Origin: Rickettsiaceae bacterium
GTDB taxonomy: Bacteria > Pseudomonadota > Alphaproteobacteria > Rickettsiales > Rickettsiaceae
Direction: 5' to 3'
Assembly (NCBI GenBank): GCA_029266475.1
Contig: JAQSWU010000007.1
Location: 1-54,857, forward strand
DNA: 54,857 nt
This document shows positions 8,575 to 17,526 of the stretch, in pieces. The notes beneath the pieces were generated by a model, which saw only the letters and a program-made list of their open reading frames with translations, was not told where the DNA came from and did no database searches. Each line of letters begins with the position of its first letter. Position 1 is the first letter of the stretch. A program made the position numbers and the translations under genes.

Positions 8575-9672
8575 ATGAAAGAAGAATATACAAATCAAAC
8601 AATATGTAGGTTTAGTCCTGCTCTAAATGATCAGGTTGTTACTGAATTAGATTTAAGTAAAAATAAAATAAGCGATAGTGAGGCGAAACAAATCGCCTCT
8701 TATCTAAAGAATAGCCCAAGTATTCAGAAGCTAGTTTTTAATGATTGTGGCATTAGCGTTATTGGGGCCTGCATACTTGCTGAAGCAATAAAGATGCTTC
8801 CGAATCTCAATTTACTTGATTTGAGCGAAAATTATATAGGTAGTAATGGGGCGAGCAAAATCTTAAGAGCACTTTTCCAGCATGGAAAAATAAGAATACT
8901 TAATTTTGAAGAAAATCTAATCACTGACGATGCTGCACCTTTGATAGCAGGCTTTATCAAAGCCAATAATAGCTTAACTGACTTCAGGATAAGCCATAAT
9001 AGTTTTGACGATGAAGGATACAGCATTATTCTAGAAAGTATAAAAGACAATTATTCCTTAGCAAAACTACATTTAATAAGTAAGAATATTTTAGTAGACT
9101 ATAAGTTTCAAAATCAGATTCTAAGCTCTCTAGCAGAGAATAAATATGTTACAGAACTTGAGTGCGGGGAGGTAAGTATATCAAACGCTAAAAAACAGTG
9201 GGAGTTAATTAAGAATAATAGGCAAAATGTCAAGAATATAAGCAAGGTAATAACTAAGCTTGTAAAGTATGCTTACGCACCTTCACCCCCATTAAGCTTA
9301 TCCGAGGTCAAAGTCCTTGAGAAGAATCAAAGATTCATAGAAAGTTATTTTAAAGCCAATTCAAAAAAATTTTTAAAGGATGCAGGCCTTACTGAAAGCG
9401 ATATAAACTGTAAAAGTCTTTTAAATTTTGTAGAAAAATATAAAAATTTAAATTTATTCAAGCTAAAGGGTGTTTGCAAGGAATTCAGCACTTTAAAAGA
9501 GTCAAATTTTAAATTACTTCCAACCGAAATAATTCTACATATTTTAAGTTTTTGCTCATTAGATGATATAAAGAATTCTTATCAGGAAAATGCTTTAGAA
9601 GTGAAAATGCTATCAGAGCCGATAGAAGCAAATCATTTTTGCTTAGGTGTAAATATTAATTTTCAGCTTTGA
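8575..9672 (+). CDS. LRR protein with C-terminal F-box-like motif
   Basis: The product is 365 aa. Residues about 20-200 are RNI-type LRRs (VTELDLSKNKISDSEAKQIA, LNLLDLSENYIGSNGASKIL, LTDFRISHNSFDDEGY). A helical linker follows. Residues 313-336 read KLLPTEIILHILSFCSLDDIK, which matches the core F-box pattern LPxEIxxxILSxLxxxDL. F-boxes recruit SKP1 in eukaryotic SCF ubiquitin ligases, and C-terminal F-box-like motifs are known from poxviral PRANC and Orientia ankyrin proteins. LRR plus F-box is the architecture of many eukaryotic FBXL proteins, although the order is reversed here. There is no signal peptide. A host-ubiquitin role is inference. Confidence 0.75.
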   Translation: MKEEYTNQTICRFSPALNDQVVTELDLSKNKISDSEAKQIASYLKNSPSIQKLVFNDCGISVIGACILAEAIKMLPNLNLLDLSENYIGSNGASKILRALFQHGKIRILNFEENLITDDAAPLIAGFIKANNSLTDFRISHNSFDDEGYSIILESIKDNYSLAKLHLISKNILVDYKFQNQILSSLAENKYVTELECGEVSISNAKKQWELIKNNRQNVKNISKVITKLVKYAYAPSPPLSLSEVKVLEKNQRFIESYFKANSKKFLKDAGLTESDINCKSLLNFVEKYKNLNLFKLKGVCKEFSTLKESNFKLLPTEIILHILSFCSLDDIKNSYQENALEVKMLSEPIEANHFCLGVNINFQL

Positions 9673-10115
9673 ATCACCTCTAATACTAACTTTTGTGAAG
9701 ACGATTTTCTTCGCTTACAATACTTGCAAAAAAATGGGGAGGGGTCAAAAAACTACTACCCAGGGTTGAAACTTTGTAATATAACCTGAATTATGGATAA
9801 GAGAATTTGTATATTATTTCTCTCAAAGGTTCTTTTTAAACAAAAAAGAACCTAAAAATACTCATTTAGGGTTAACTAAACTCCGTTTTTTAGAACATTT
9901 TTCACTTCAAAAAGCTCTATTTGATAAAAAAATCTACTAAATTTATTATCCATAATTTAGGTTAAAATACAAACTCTCAGCAGAAGTAAAGTTTTGAGAG
10001 AAATCTATTTTTGATTCTACAGACTAAGGGTTAGTTTACAATGATTAACTTTTTTATAGAAAAGAAGCCTGTTTTTAATATAATAATACCACAAAACAAG
10101 CTTCTTTTATAGTTT
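9673..10115. other. Gene-free stretch filled by repeat elements
   Basis: The stretch holds the inverted-repeat element at 9782-9964, the inner hairpin at 9827-9853, and a degenerate copy of the right part of the 8207 repeat at about 9967-10015. I see no protein-coding frame. It separates convergent genes (the LRR/F-box-like gene and pccA), so the hairpins may also end transcripts. Confidence 0.6.
9782..9964. repeat. Inverted-repeat element, expanded copy
   Basis: The ends are the 19-mer taacctgaattatggataa at 9782-9800 and its complement, with one mismatch, at 9946-9964. Inside the right end, about 40 further bases match the complement of the left half of the 43115-43215 element, and the left half matches that element's right half in the same way. 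The two are therefore one family. This copy carries about 80 bp of extra central sequence, including an 11-bp perfect stem (9827-9837 with 9843-9853). Confidence 0.8.
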
Positions 10116-12116
10116 TTACCCCTCAAATTCGATTAAAACCTCGCCAGAGGAAACATTGTCTCCTGGTTTTATCATAATTTTAGCAACTTTAGCAGCAGCT
10201 TCAGCAGTAATGATGTTCTCCATTTTCATTGCAGTAAGTACTACTAATTCTTGGCCTGGAACGATTTCATCACCAGGCTGTACCTTAACTGATATAATCT
10301 GCCCTGCAAGAGGGGCTTTAAGCTCATCAGAATGCTCCTTATCAGATTTAGGCAACATTATTGACTCAAGTTCAGCCATACGAGGTGAGCGCACGCAAGC
10401 CTTAACAGTTAGCCCTGAATGGGTAAGCATATAACCAGATGTGATAGGCTCAATTTTTACATTAACCTTTCTACCATTTACTTCGCCAGAAAATAGCCTG
10501 CTACCGAGGGCCCAATTAGTTCTTACATATAACCTATTACGGCCATTCCTGATATTATAGCCATCTGGTACTGGTTTGATAAATACTGGGTAAGCTGCAT
10601 CATCGATAAAAACAATCCATCTTGTGCCTATCATATGCGTTTGATCGTTGAGCTGATCCTTTATGATGCTCGCTCTTTTCTGCTCAGTTAAGAATATATG
10701 AGTGGCTACTGCAAGAAAAACCTCATTAATTTCAGAGGTTAGGTTAGCACCTAGGAAGCCACCTGGATACTCTTCAGCAATAAAGCCAGTATTAATATCT
10801 CCAGCAAGGAACCTTGGATGCGACATGATAGCTTCAAGGAAGCTTATATTATGGGCGATACCGCGTATAACAAAGCTACTAAGGGCGCTTAGCATTTTAT
10901 CTATTGCTTCTTCACGTGTTGGGCAATGAGTACAAAGTTTTGCGATCATCGCATCGTAAAACATGCTGACCTCGCCGCCAGGGCCAACGCCGCTATCTAT
11001 TCTAATATGAGAGCTTCTCGGAGGCTCTTCATATTCCGTAATTCTTCCGCTTGAAGGTAAAAAGCCTCTTTGGGGATCCTCAGCGTAAATCCTTGATTCG
11101 ATCGCCCAGCCATTAAGTTTAACATCTTCTTGTTTGAAGGAAAGCTTTTCCCCTGCAGCGATCCTTACCATCTCTTCAACGATATCTATACCAGTAATAA
11201 GTTCAGTGACGCAGTGTTCTACCTGGAGTCTAGTATTCATCTCTAAGAAATAGAATTGCTTGTTCTGGTCAACAATAAATTCTATGGTTCCGGCTGAGTA
11301 ATAACCAACCTTGTCTGCTAAAGAGATAACTTGCTCATACATGCTTTGTCTTATTGCCTCATCGATGAATGGGCTCGGGGCTTCTTCAATCACTTTTTGA
11401 TGGTGACGCTGGATTGAGCATTCCCGCTCACCAAGACAAACGGCGTTACCATGCTGATCTGCAAGCAGCTGTATTTCTATGTGCCTAGGTTGCTGAATGA
11501 ATTTTTCAATGAATACACGGCCGTCGCTAAAACTATTTTCAGCTTCAAGCTTGGCTGAGGCAAAAGCATCCTGCATTTCATTATCATTATGTACCACTCG
11601 CATGCCGCGTCCGCCGCCGCCAGCTGCTGCTTTAACAATTACTGGGTAGCCGATTTCTTGAGTAATTTCAATAGCTTGAGCGGTGTTTTTAATAATTCCC
11701 ATATAACCAGGAACGGTATTAACTCCAGCCTCAATTGCTATTTTCTTTGCTTCAATCTTATCGCCCATTTTCTTAATAGCTTGTGCACTTGGGCCGATTA
11801 AAGTTACACCTTCTCTTTTAAGAGCGGTAGCGAAATTTGGATTTTCAGATAAGAAACCATAACCAGGATGCACTGCTTGCGCTCCACTTTCCCTTATAGC
11901 CGAAATAATATTCTTAATAGATAGATAACTTTCAGTAGTTGGGGAATTACCAATATAATAAGCTTCATCAGCATATTGAACGTGCAAAGCATTGGTATCG
12001 GCCTCAGAATATACTGCAACAGTTTTTATACCCATTTTTTTTAGGGTTTTCATAATCCTGATCGCAATTTCGCCGCGGTTTGCAATTAATACTTTTTCAA
12101 AAAGTGGTTTATTCAT
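10116..12116 (-). CDS. pccA: Propionyl-CoA carboxylase alpha subunit (biotin carboxylase and carrier)
   Basis: The product is 666 aa, the usual length. It carboxylates biotin with ATP and bicarbonate and carries it on its own C-terminal domain for transfer to propionyl-CoA. The biotin carboxylase domain (about 1-450) shows the start KVLIANRGEIAIRI, the ATP-grasp loop GGGGRGMRVV, and EMNTRLQVEHCVTE. A central BT-type linker follows. The biotinyl domain ends the protein, with K631 in LTAMKMENI. The start has an AAAGAAG ribosome site. It lies 20 nt downstream of pccB in the same orientation, so the order is pccB-pccA. The product, methylmalonyl-CoA, would feed the TCA cycle. Confidence 0.96.
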   Translation of the reverse strand: MNKPLFEKVLIANRGEIAIRIMKTLKKMGIKTVAVYSEADTNALHVQYADEAYYIGNSPTTESYLSIKNIISAIRESGAQAVHPGYGFLSENPNFATALKREGVTLIGPSAQAIKKMGDKIEAKKIAIEAGVNTVPGYMGIIKNTAQAIEITQEIGYPVIVKAAAGGGGRGMRVVHNDNEMQDAFASAKLEAENSFSDGRVFIEKFIQQPRHIEIQLLADQHGNAVCLGERECSIQRHHQKVIEEAPSPFIDEAIRQSMYEQVISLADKVGYYSAGTIEFIVDQNKQFYFLEMNTRLQVEHCVTELITGIDIVEEMVRIAAGEKLSFKQEDVKLNGWAIESRIYAEDPQRGFLPSSGRITEYEEPPRSSHIRIDSGVGPGGEVSMFYDAMIAKLCTHCPTREEAIDKMLSALSSFVIRGIAHNISFLEAIMSHPRFLAGDINTGFIAEEYPGGFLGANLTSEINEVFLAVATHIFLTEQKRASIIKDQLNDQTHMIGTRWIVFIDDAAYPVFIKPVPDGYNIRNGRNRLYVRTNWALGSRLFSGEVNGRKVNVKIEPITSGYMLTHSGLTVKACVRSPRMAELESIMLPKSDKEHSDELKAPLAGQIISVKVQPGDEIVPGQELVVLTAMKMENIITAEAAAKVAKIMIKPGDNVSSGEVLIEFEG

Positions 12117-12136
12117 ATTTCTTCTTTAATAAATAT

Positions 12137-13681
12137 TTATAAAGGTAGATTATCGTGTTTTTTCCAAGGTGTCTGCACCTTTTTAGTCTTTAAGAAACTT
12201 AATGCTTTACATATACGCCAACGAGTATTCTGCGGGAGTATTATATCATCTAAAAATCCCCTTGAAGCTGCAACAAACGGAGTTGTAACAGTTTCTTTAT
12301 ATTCAGCAAGCTTTCGCTTCGTAGCTTCTGGATCTCCGATTACATCTTTAAAAATTATCTCAACGGCCCCTTCAGCCCCCATTACAGCAATTTCAGAGTT
12401 TGCCCAAGCATAATTAACATCACCCTTTAGATGCTTCGAGTTCATTACAATATATGCACCGCCATAGGCTTTTCTAGTAATAACAGTAACCTTAGGTACC
12501 GTAGCTTCGGCATAAGCATAAAGTAATTTAGCACCATGTTTGATTATACCGCTATGTTCTTGGTTAGTTCCTGGTAAAAATCCGGGTACGTCTACTAAAG
12601 TTACAAGTGGAATACTGAATGCATCGCAAAACCTTATAAACCTTGCTGCTTTCCTTGAGGCATTAATGTCAAGGCAGCCAGCAAGATTCATTGGTTGGTT
12701 TGCAACGAAGCCAACAGGTTTGCCTTCCATATAGCCAAAGCCAATAATGATATTTTTAGCAAATTCTGCTTGTAATTCAAAGAACTCACCTTCATCTACT
12801 ATCCTTTCTATCAACTCTTTCATATCATATGGTTTGTTGGGATTAGATGGCACCAAAGTATTAAGCGACATATCAACTCTATCAGCTGGGTCTTTTGTAA
12901 TCCTTGTTGGCGGGGTATGTCTATTAGATAATGGTAAGAAATTAAAGAACCTTCTGGTTTCAAGCAATGCTTCAATATCATTTTTAAAAGCAAGGTCTGC
13001 AACACCAGTTTTAGCAGTATGGACTCTGTGCCCTCCGAGTTTTTCTTGCGATACCTCCTCACCGGTTACAGTTTTTACAACATCAGGGCCAGTTACGAAC
13101 ATATAAGATGTATCTTTAACCATGAAAACAAAATCAGTTAAGGCGGGGGAGTAAACAGCTCCGCCGGCGCAAGGTCCCATAATAAGCGATATTTGAGGAA
13201 TAACACCTGAAGCTGCCACATTTCGGTGGAATATTTCTCCATAACCGCCAAGGGCATCGACCCCTTCTTGAATCCTAGCTCCGCCTGAATCGTTTATTCC
13301 AATGACAGGGGCGCCAACTTCCATGGCCATATCCATTATTTGACAGATCTTCTTTGCATGATATTCACCAAGAGAGCCACCAAGCACAGTAAAATCTTGG
13401 CTATAGACAAAAACCAGCCTGCCATTTATGGTGCCATGGCCAGTTACAACACCATCACCTGCAAATTTTTTATTTTCCATTCCAAAATTCGAGCAACGAT
13501 GCTCAACAAACATTCCTGTCTCTTCGAAACTATCGGGATCTAGTAATAATTCTATTCTTTCTCTAGCAGTTAACTTACCCTTCTTATGTTGAGTTTCTAT
13601 CCTTGCATGGCCTCCGCTTGCACGCGCTTCTTGCCTTTTCTTCTCTAGCCTTTGATGAATCGATAAAACATTAGCATTCAT
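12137..13681 (-). CDS. pccB: Propionyl-CoA carboxylase beta subunit (carboxyltransferase)
   Basis: The product is 514 aa, standard for the family. It transfers the carboxyl group from biotin to propionyl-CoA. The crotonase-like carboxyltransferase halves are both complete. The first holds [46 protein letters not shown] and [17 protein letters not shown]. The second holds [53 protein letters not shown]. It is the first gene of the pccBA operon. Its promoter should lie in the 219-bp gap shared with the upstream ankyrin gene, where I see no clear boxes. Confidence 0.96.
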   Translation of the reverse strand: MNANVLSIHQRLEKKRQEARASGGHARIETQHKKGKLTARERIELLLDPDSFEETGMFVEHRCSNFGMENKKFAGDGVVTGHGTINGRLVFVYSQDFTVLGGSLGEYHAKKICQIMDMAMEVGAPVIGINDSGGARIQEGVDALGGYGEIFHRNVAASGVIPQISLIMGPCAGGAVYSPALTDFVFMVKDTSYMFVTGPDVVKTVTGEEVSQEKLGGHRVHTAKTGVADLAFKNDIEALLETRRFFNFLPLSNRHTPPTRITKDPADRVDMSLNTLVPSNPNKPYDMKELIERIVDEGEFFELQAEFAKNIIIGFGYMEGKPVGFVANQPMNLAGCLDINASRKAARFIRFCDAFSIPLVTLVDVPGFLPGTNQEHSGIIKHGAKLLYAYAEATVPKVTVITRKAYGGAYIVMNSKHLKGDVNYAWANSEIAVMGAEGAVEIIFKDVIGDPEATKRKLAEYKETVTTPFVAASRGFLDDIILPQNTRWRICKALSFLKTKKVQTPWKKHDNLPL

Positions 13682-13900
13682 ATATATATGTAAATTTTAG
13701 TGATTTTCGGTCTACTATATACTAAATCTAATCAAATGGCAAAAAATGTTTGAAGGATTTCGTTATACTAAATTGGATAATTAGTTATAATCTTTCTAGA
13801 TGTTATAACTAACGGCCAATGCCTAAGATTAATGGTCGTTGATCATCTTAATATGCTTATCTAAAATTGCACCAATACCACCATAACAATTCGGATAACT

Positions 13901-16642
13901 TTACCCTATGCTATGCTGTCTCTTGTGTTTCTGCTCTTTTTCATGTTTGGTTTTTGTGCTATGGCTTTGAGGTGACTTTAACTTTTTACTTTTTTCGAAT
14001 TTAGACGCCCACGATTGTTTTTCATCTTTCAAATCTTTTAACTCTTCATTTGTGGTTCTTTTACTAGATTTTTTTTCTGCTGCAGCCATTTTTCTTCTAT
14101 TCTCCAGATATGCATCGATTTGTTCTAGAGTAGTTGCGGCGCCTTCAATCTTTATACCGCTTCCTTGCTCAATAGCAGTTAATCGATCTTTTAATGCTGG
14201 AAGTATATGTTCGGCAAAATCTTGCTCAAAAGACGCGAGTATATTTGGCGCATATTTCTCAACTTTTGAGGGCCTTGTAATCTCACCATGCTTTTCAATA
14301 TCTCTTGTATATTCATGAGCCTTTTGACTGTAAAGAAAGGTATATAGCTCTTTTCTTACTGATTTTTCCCTAAACTCAAGTTCCCTTTGCTCAGCTGAGT
14401 CACCTAAAATAATCTTCTTGTTACCTCTGGCGCCCTTCTCTACGTATAATTCAGTAAAGAGGGAAGAGTAATGCTTTTTTGTTTGACGTTTACCATAATC
14501 TAGCTCAAGAGCTTTCATAGATTTTAAATCCTTGAGCTTTGTAGCTTCTATCTTTAATTCTTTTTTCTCTATTGGATTGTTCTTATGTTGATCAAAAGGA
14601 GTAATCAAATCCCCAACACGCTTAGATAGCTCTTCTAGCCTTGCAGCTTTTTCTGGGGCTGATAATTTAGTTAGTTCATATAATGCTTTAATGTCTTCAG
14701 TAAAAGCTGTCATTTGTCGCTTTATAGTTTTGGTATCTTCTAATCCCCCCTTTTTTTTATTTGGGACAGCATCATTTTCAAAGACACTATCGATTGTATC
14801 ATGCATTATCTCATGCATAATACAATCGATAGTGTAAGGTAAATCAGACGGATCTAGTGCTACTGCAACTCTATTTAATTTATCATCATAATATCCTCCG
14901 GAAACTTCTGCCCCTCCCCCTAAAAGACCATGTGAATCAATATAAACTATTTCTTTCCCTTTTACCTCATTACCTTGCTTTTGTTGATTCAACGATTCCA
15001 CTATCTGGCTAGCATAATAAGATAAATTTGCTTTCAATGATAGGTCTCCTCTAGAAGCGGCTTCCTCGGCAACGGTCCATGCTGCATCAATAGCATAATT
15101 GTAAGCTTCCCTATCTTTTGGCTTATATGGAATGCTGACTGATTTAATTAATTCTGGTACGCTATATTCATACCTTTCTTCTGGTAATAGCTCTGGCTTA
15201 TTTTGCTTCAGCTGCTCTTCTAACTTACTCTTTATCAAGGGCATAATTTCTACAGACTCTAGAAATTTCATAGCATTTTCTCTATCTTTAGCAAGTTCAT
15301 TTGAATCTAGTGAACTAAATGGATTAAGCTTCCTAGCAAAAACTACATCGAAGGTTTCTCTCTCATCATTAGTTATAGTGGGATCGAAAGCTTTATGGTT
15401 GATAAGCTTCCTTAATATAGTGGGGTTAAATGCTGATGCAGCAAGGTGGGCGGCTGTGAAGCCAAACTTACCTTTTAAATTAACATCTGCACCATTCTCT
15501 AACAGTTTGGTTATCGCATATTCATTTCCTTCAAAAGCTGCTAAATGAAGAGGGGATAAACCTTCTTTATCTAGAAAATTTACCCTTACTTTCCTTTTAA
15601 GGACATGATCTAGGAGATCATTGTTATTATTTAGGATAGAGCCAGCTAATATACCGATACCTTCTTTATTTAGATGATTTAGATCAGCGCCTCGGTCTAA
15701 GAGTAAATCTAATAACTCTCTATTGAAATTTTTCTTAGGGATACTTCCTATTATTGTTAGAGCGGTATTTTGAGTGTTATTTTGGTGCTCCACAAATGCA
15801 CCATTATTCAAAAGTGTTTTAGCTGCCTCAAGATTCCCCTGTTGTGCTGTAAGCATTAGCGGAGTATTACCATTTTGGGTTAGTTGATTTACTTTGGCCC
15901 CCTTTGTTATCAAAGTTTCTATAAGTGACTGATCGCCATACATTGCGGCAAAATGTAAAGCGGTCAATCCATTCTTATTAACTTTGTGTATATCAGCTCC
16001 TTTACTAAGTAAGTATTCAACCAACTTAGGTTGCTTACTGCGTATTGCAATCATCAAAGGAGAGTCACCTGTGTTATCAGCTTGGTGAGTTAGACGTTCA
16101 GCAAGTTTATTGTAACCTTTAGTTTCGGCAATCTGAATAGGGTATTCCCCTTTAGAGTTAGGCTTGCTTATATCCGCTCCGTGCTTTATTAAAAGGTCAA
16201 TAATGCGCTCATTTTTATTACGAATGGCGTATGTAAGAGGCGTCTCTTGATGGGAAGCTTCCTTAGAAATATCATCCTTACTTTGTAGAGCCTTTGTAAG
16301 CGGCGTTTCAGGAATAGTAAAAAGTTTATTTATATCAGCTTTATTCCGCAAGAGGGATGAAATAAGTTCTTCATTACCAATCTGTAGGGCGGTAAATAAA
16401 GGAGTCGCTCCCTTATTCTCTTTATTGATATTGCCCCCTTTAGTAATATACAAATCTATTAATGCTGCATCAGCATTCTTTAATCCAATAATATTTACTA
16501 AGGGATTGAAGTCACTTTGATCATATCTTTTGATAAAATTTGTAAATTCAGGTGATTTAATTATTTCTTTAAGCTGCTCAACGTTACTTGTGCTTAGCGC
16601 TTCAGTGAAATTTTTATATAATTGTGTTGTATCTACCGGCAT
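13901..16642 (-). CDS. Large ankyrin repeat protein with HExxH zincin-like motif
   Basis: The product is 913 aa. Residues about 35-430 contain around 11 ankyrin repeats, some separated by short spacers. After about residue 500 comes a second region with VAVALDPSDLPYTIDCIMHEIMHDTID. H610-E611-x-x-H614 follows a beta-strand-like segment, as in zinc metalloproteases. A third zinc ligand is not obvious, although acidic and His residues follow. The last 200 residues are strongly charged and predicted helical, ending in a Lys/Arg/His-rich tail (KTKHEKEQKHKRQHS). There is no signal peptide. I infer a secreted effector with possible protease activity. The DNA that encodes the HExxH segment is a long perfect-looking hairpin (14784-14835). 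Confidence 0.8.
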   Translation of the reverse strand: MPVDTTQLYKNFTEALSTSNVEQLKEIIKSPEFTNFIKRYDQSDFNPLVNIIGLKNADAALIDLYITKGGNINKENKGATPLFTALQIGNEELISSLLRNKADINKLFTIPETPLTKALQSKDDISKEASHQETPLTYAIRNKNERIIDLLIKHGADISKPNSKGEYPIQIAETKGYNKLAERLTHQADNTGDSPLMIAIRSKQPKLVEYLLSKGADIHKVNKNGLTALHFAAMYGDQSLIETLITKGAKVNQLTQNGNTPLMLTAQQGNLEAAKTLLNNGAFVEHQNNTQNTALTIIGSIPKKNFNRELLDLLLDRGADLNHLNKEGIGILAGSILNNNNDLLDHVLKRKVRVNFLDKEGLSPLHLAAFEGNEYAITKLLENGADVNLKGKFGFTAAHLAASAFNPTILRKLINHKAFDPTITNDERETFDVVFARKLNPFSSLDSNELAKDRENAMKFLESVEIMPLIKSKLEEQLKQNKPELLPEERYEYSVPELIKSVSIPYKPKDREAYNYAIDAAWTVAEEAASRGDLSLKANLSYYASQIVESLNQQKQGNEVKGKEIVYIDSHGLLGGGAEVSGGYYDDKLNRVAVALDPSDLPYTIDCIMHEIMHDTIDSVFENDAVPNKKKGGLEDTKTIKRQMTAFTEDIKALYELTKLSAPEKAARLEELSKRVGDLITPFDQHKNNPIEKKELKIEATKLKDLKSMKALELDYGKRQTKKHYSSLFTELYVEKGARGNKKIILGDSAEQRELEFREKSVRKELYTFLYSQKAHEYTRDIEKHGEITRPSKVEKYAPNILASFEQDFAEHILPALKDRLTAIEQGSGIKIEGAATTLEQIDAYLENRRKMAAAEKKSSKRTTNEELKDLKDEKQSWASKFEKSKKLKSPQSHSTKTKHEKEQKHKRQHSIG
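14784..14835. repeat. 22-bp-arm hairpin inside the ankyrin/HExxH gene
   Basis: The arms 14784-14805 and 14814-14835 are reverse complements at 21 of 22 positions, around an 8-nt loop. The hairpin coincides with the codons for TIDCIMHEIMHDTID, so the encoded peptide is itself nearly symmetrical around the HEIMH core. Confidence 0.85.
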
Positions 16643-16786
16643 AAAATATTTTTTCTTTTTATATATGATTCTATATTTTATAAGTTAATAATTAATTAAA
16701 AGCTGCAAAAATATTATTTCTTACCATTGCAAGAATTAATAGTTTACATTATAATTCTTATTTTTCTTTAACTATTATTATTCCTT

Positions 16787-17458
16787 ATGCTTATTCAAAT
16801 TTATTCTGGAACCATTGAACTTACTATTAATAAAGGTCTAAAACTTATCATAGAAAAGATAATTACGCCTGATGTTGATATTACAATCAGTGTTTTTAAA
16901 GACAGAATTTTAAAGGTAGAAAATATATATCCAGCCAGGACTGAGTGTTCAGAAGTAAGTCCATATGAAAAGTTTAATGCTGATATGATTAACTTGGAAG
17001 CAAAATGTAATATAAAACTCTACCCTAATACAAGGGCGGTATTATTTTCAGAAGATTACTTTTTAAATAGCCAGAGAACAATAAAGCTCACTGAAACTTA
17101 TTACCACTCTGAAGATCTTAAAAAAATTTTATGGGCGGATGAGCTAAAGGAATTCTTTCTAAGTGAGCAGAAAAAGCTAGAGGAGGCTTTCAAAAAAGGA
17201 GAAGTTGACTTAAAAATGGTTGTAGAGTTAATCAATCTTCTAATTTACTGCAATGAGAGAAAAGATTTAGTCACAACCGAAGAGCATGAGAAACTACAAT
17301 CTCTGAAGAACGTTTGCTTAGAACAATTAGAGATAATTGAACCATATATGGAACTGGATAAAACTAATCTTGAAGACTTAACTTCTTTAAAAATATATAT
17401 AGAGCAAATCATTTCAAGCACTCAATCAGTTCCATTACTTGATATTGATTATAGCTAG
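16787..17458 (+). CDS. Unknown protein upstream of fliK
   Basis: The product is 223 aa with no signal peptide or membrane helix. The first 50 residues are beta-rich (MLIQIYSGTIELTINKGLKL). The second half is helical and acidic with heptad-like spacing (LSEQKKLEEAFKKGEVDLKMVVELINLL). I do not recognise the family. It ends about 70 bp before the fliK start and just before the sigma-54 box, so it is probably transcribed separately from its own promoter in the 144-bp gap shared with the divergent ankyrin gene. Its position suggests, but does not show, a flagellar link. Confidence 0.6.
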   Translation: MLIQIYSGTIELTINKGLKLIIEKIITPDVDITISVFKDRILKVENIYPARTECSEVSPYEKFNADMINLEAKCNIKLYPNTRAVLFSEDYFLNSQRTIKLTETYYHSEDLKKILWADELKEFFLSEQKKLEEAFKKGEVDLKMVVELINLLIYCNERKDLVTTEEHEKLQSLKNVCLEQLEIIEPYMELDKTNLEDLTSLKIYIEQIISSTQSVPLLDIDYS

Positions 17459-17478
17459 TTTTGTATAATAATTCGAAC

Positions 17479-17494
17479 TTGGCACGAATATTGC
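17479..17494 (+). promoter_or_regulatory. Sigma-54 (RpoN) promoter of fliK-flgD
   Basis: The sequence TTGGCACgaataTTGC has GG at 17481-17482 and GC at 17493-17494, exactly 10 nt apart. This matches the -24/-12 consensus TGGCAC-N5-TTGC at every defined position. Transcription would begin about 12 nt downstream, near 17506, 20 nt before the fliK ATG. In other flagellated proteobacteria, sigma-54 drives hook genes under an enhancer-binding activator. Confidence 0.8.
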
Positions 17495-17526
17495 ATAAAA
17501 GGTAGGTGAACCATATTGAATGAATT

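Noticed and set aside
9782-9964. CRISPR or phage attachment site near the inverted repeat
   Set aside because: There is no regular spaced direct repeat and no integrase; the structure is a plain inverted-repeat element with relatives elsewhere in the window.
15132-15548. 138-codon plus-strand frame inside the large ankyrin gene
   Set aside because: It is antisense to a clearly coding repeat region; ankyrin codon periodicity on the minus strand keeps the opposite frame open.
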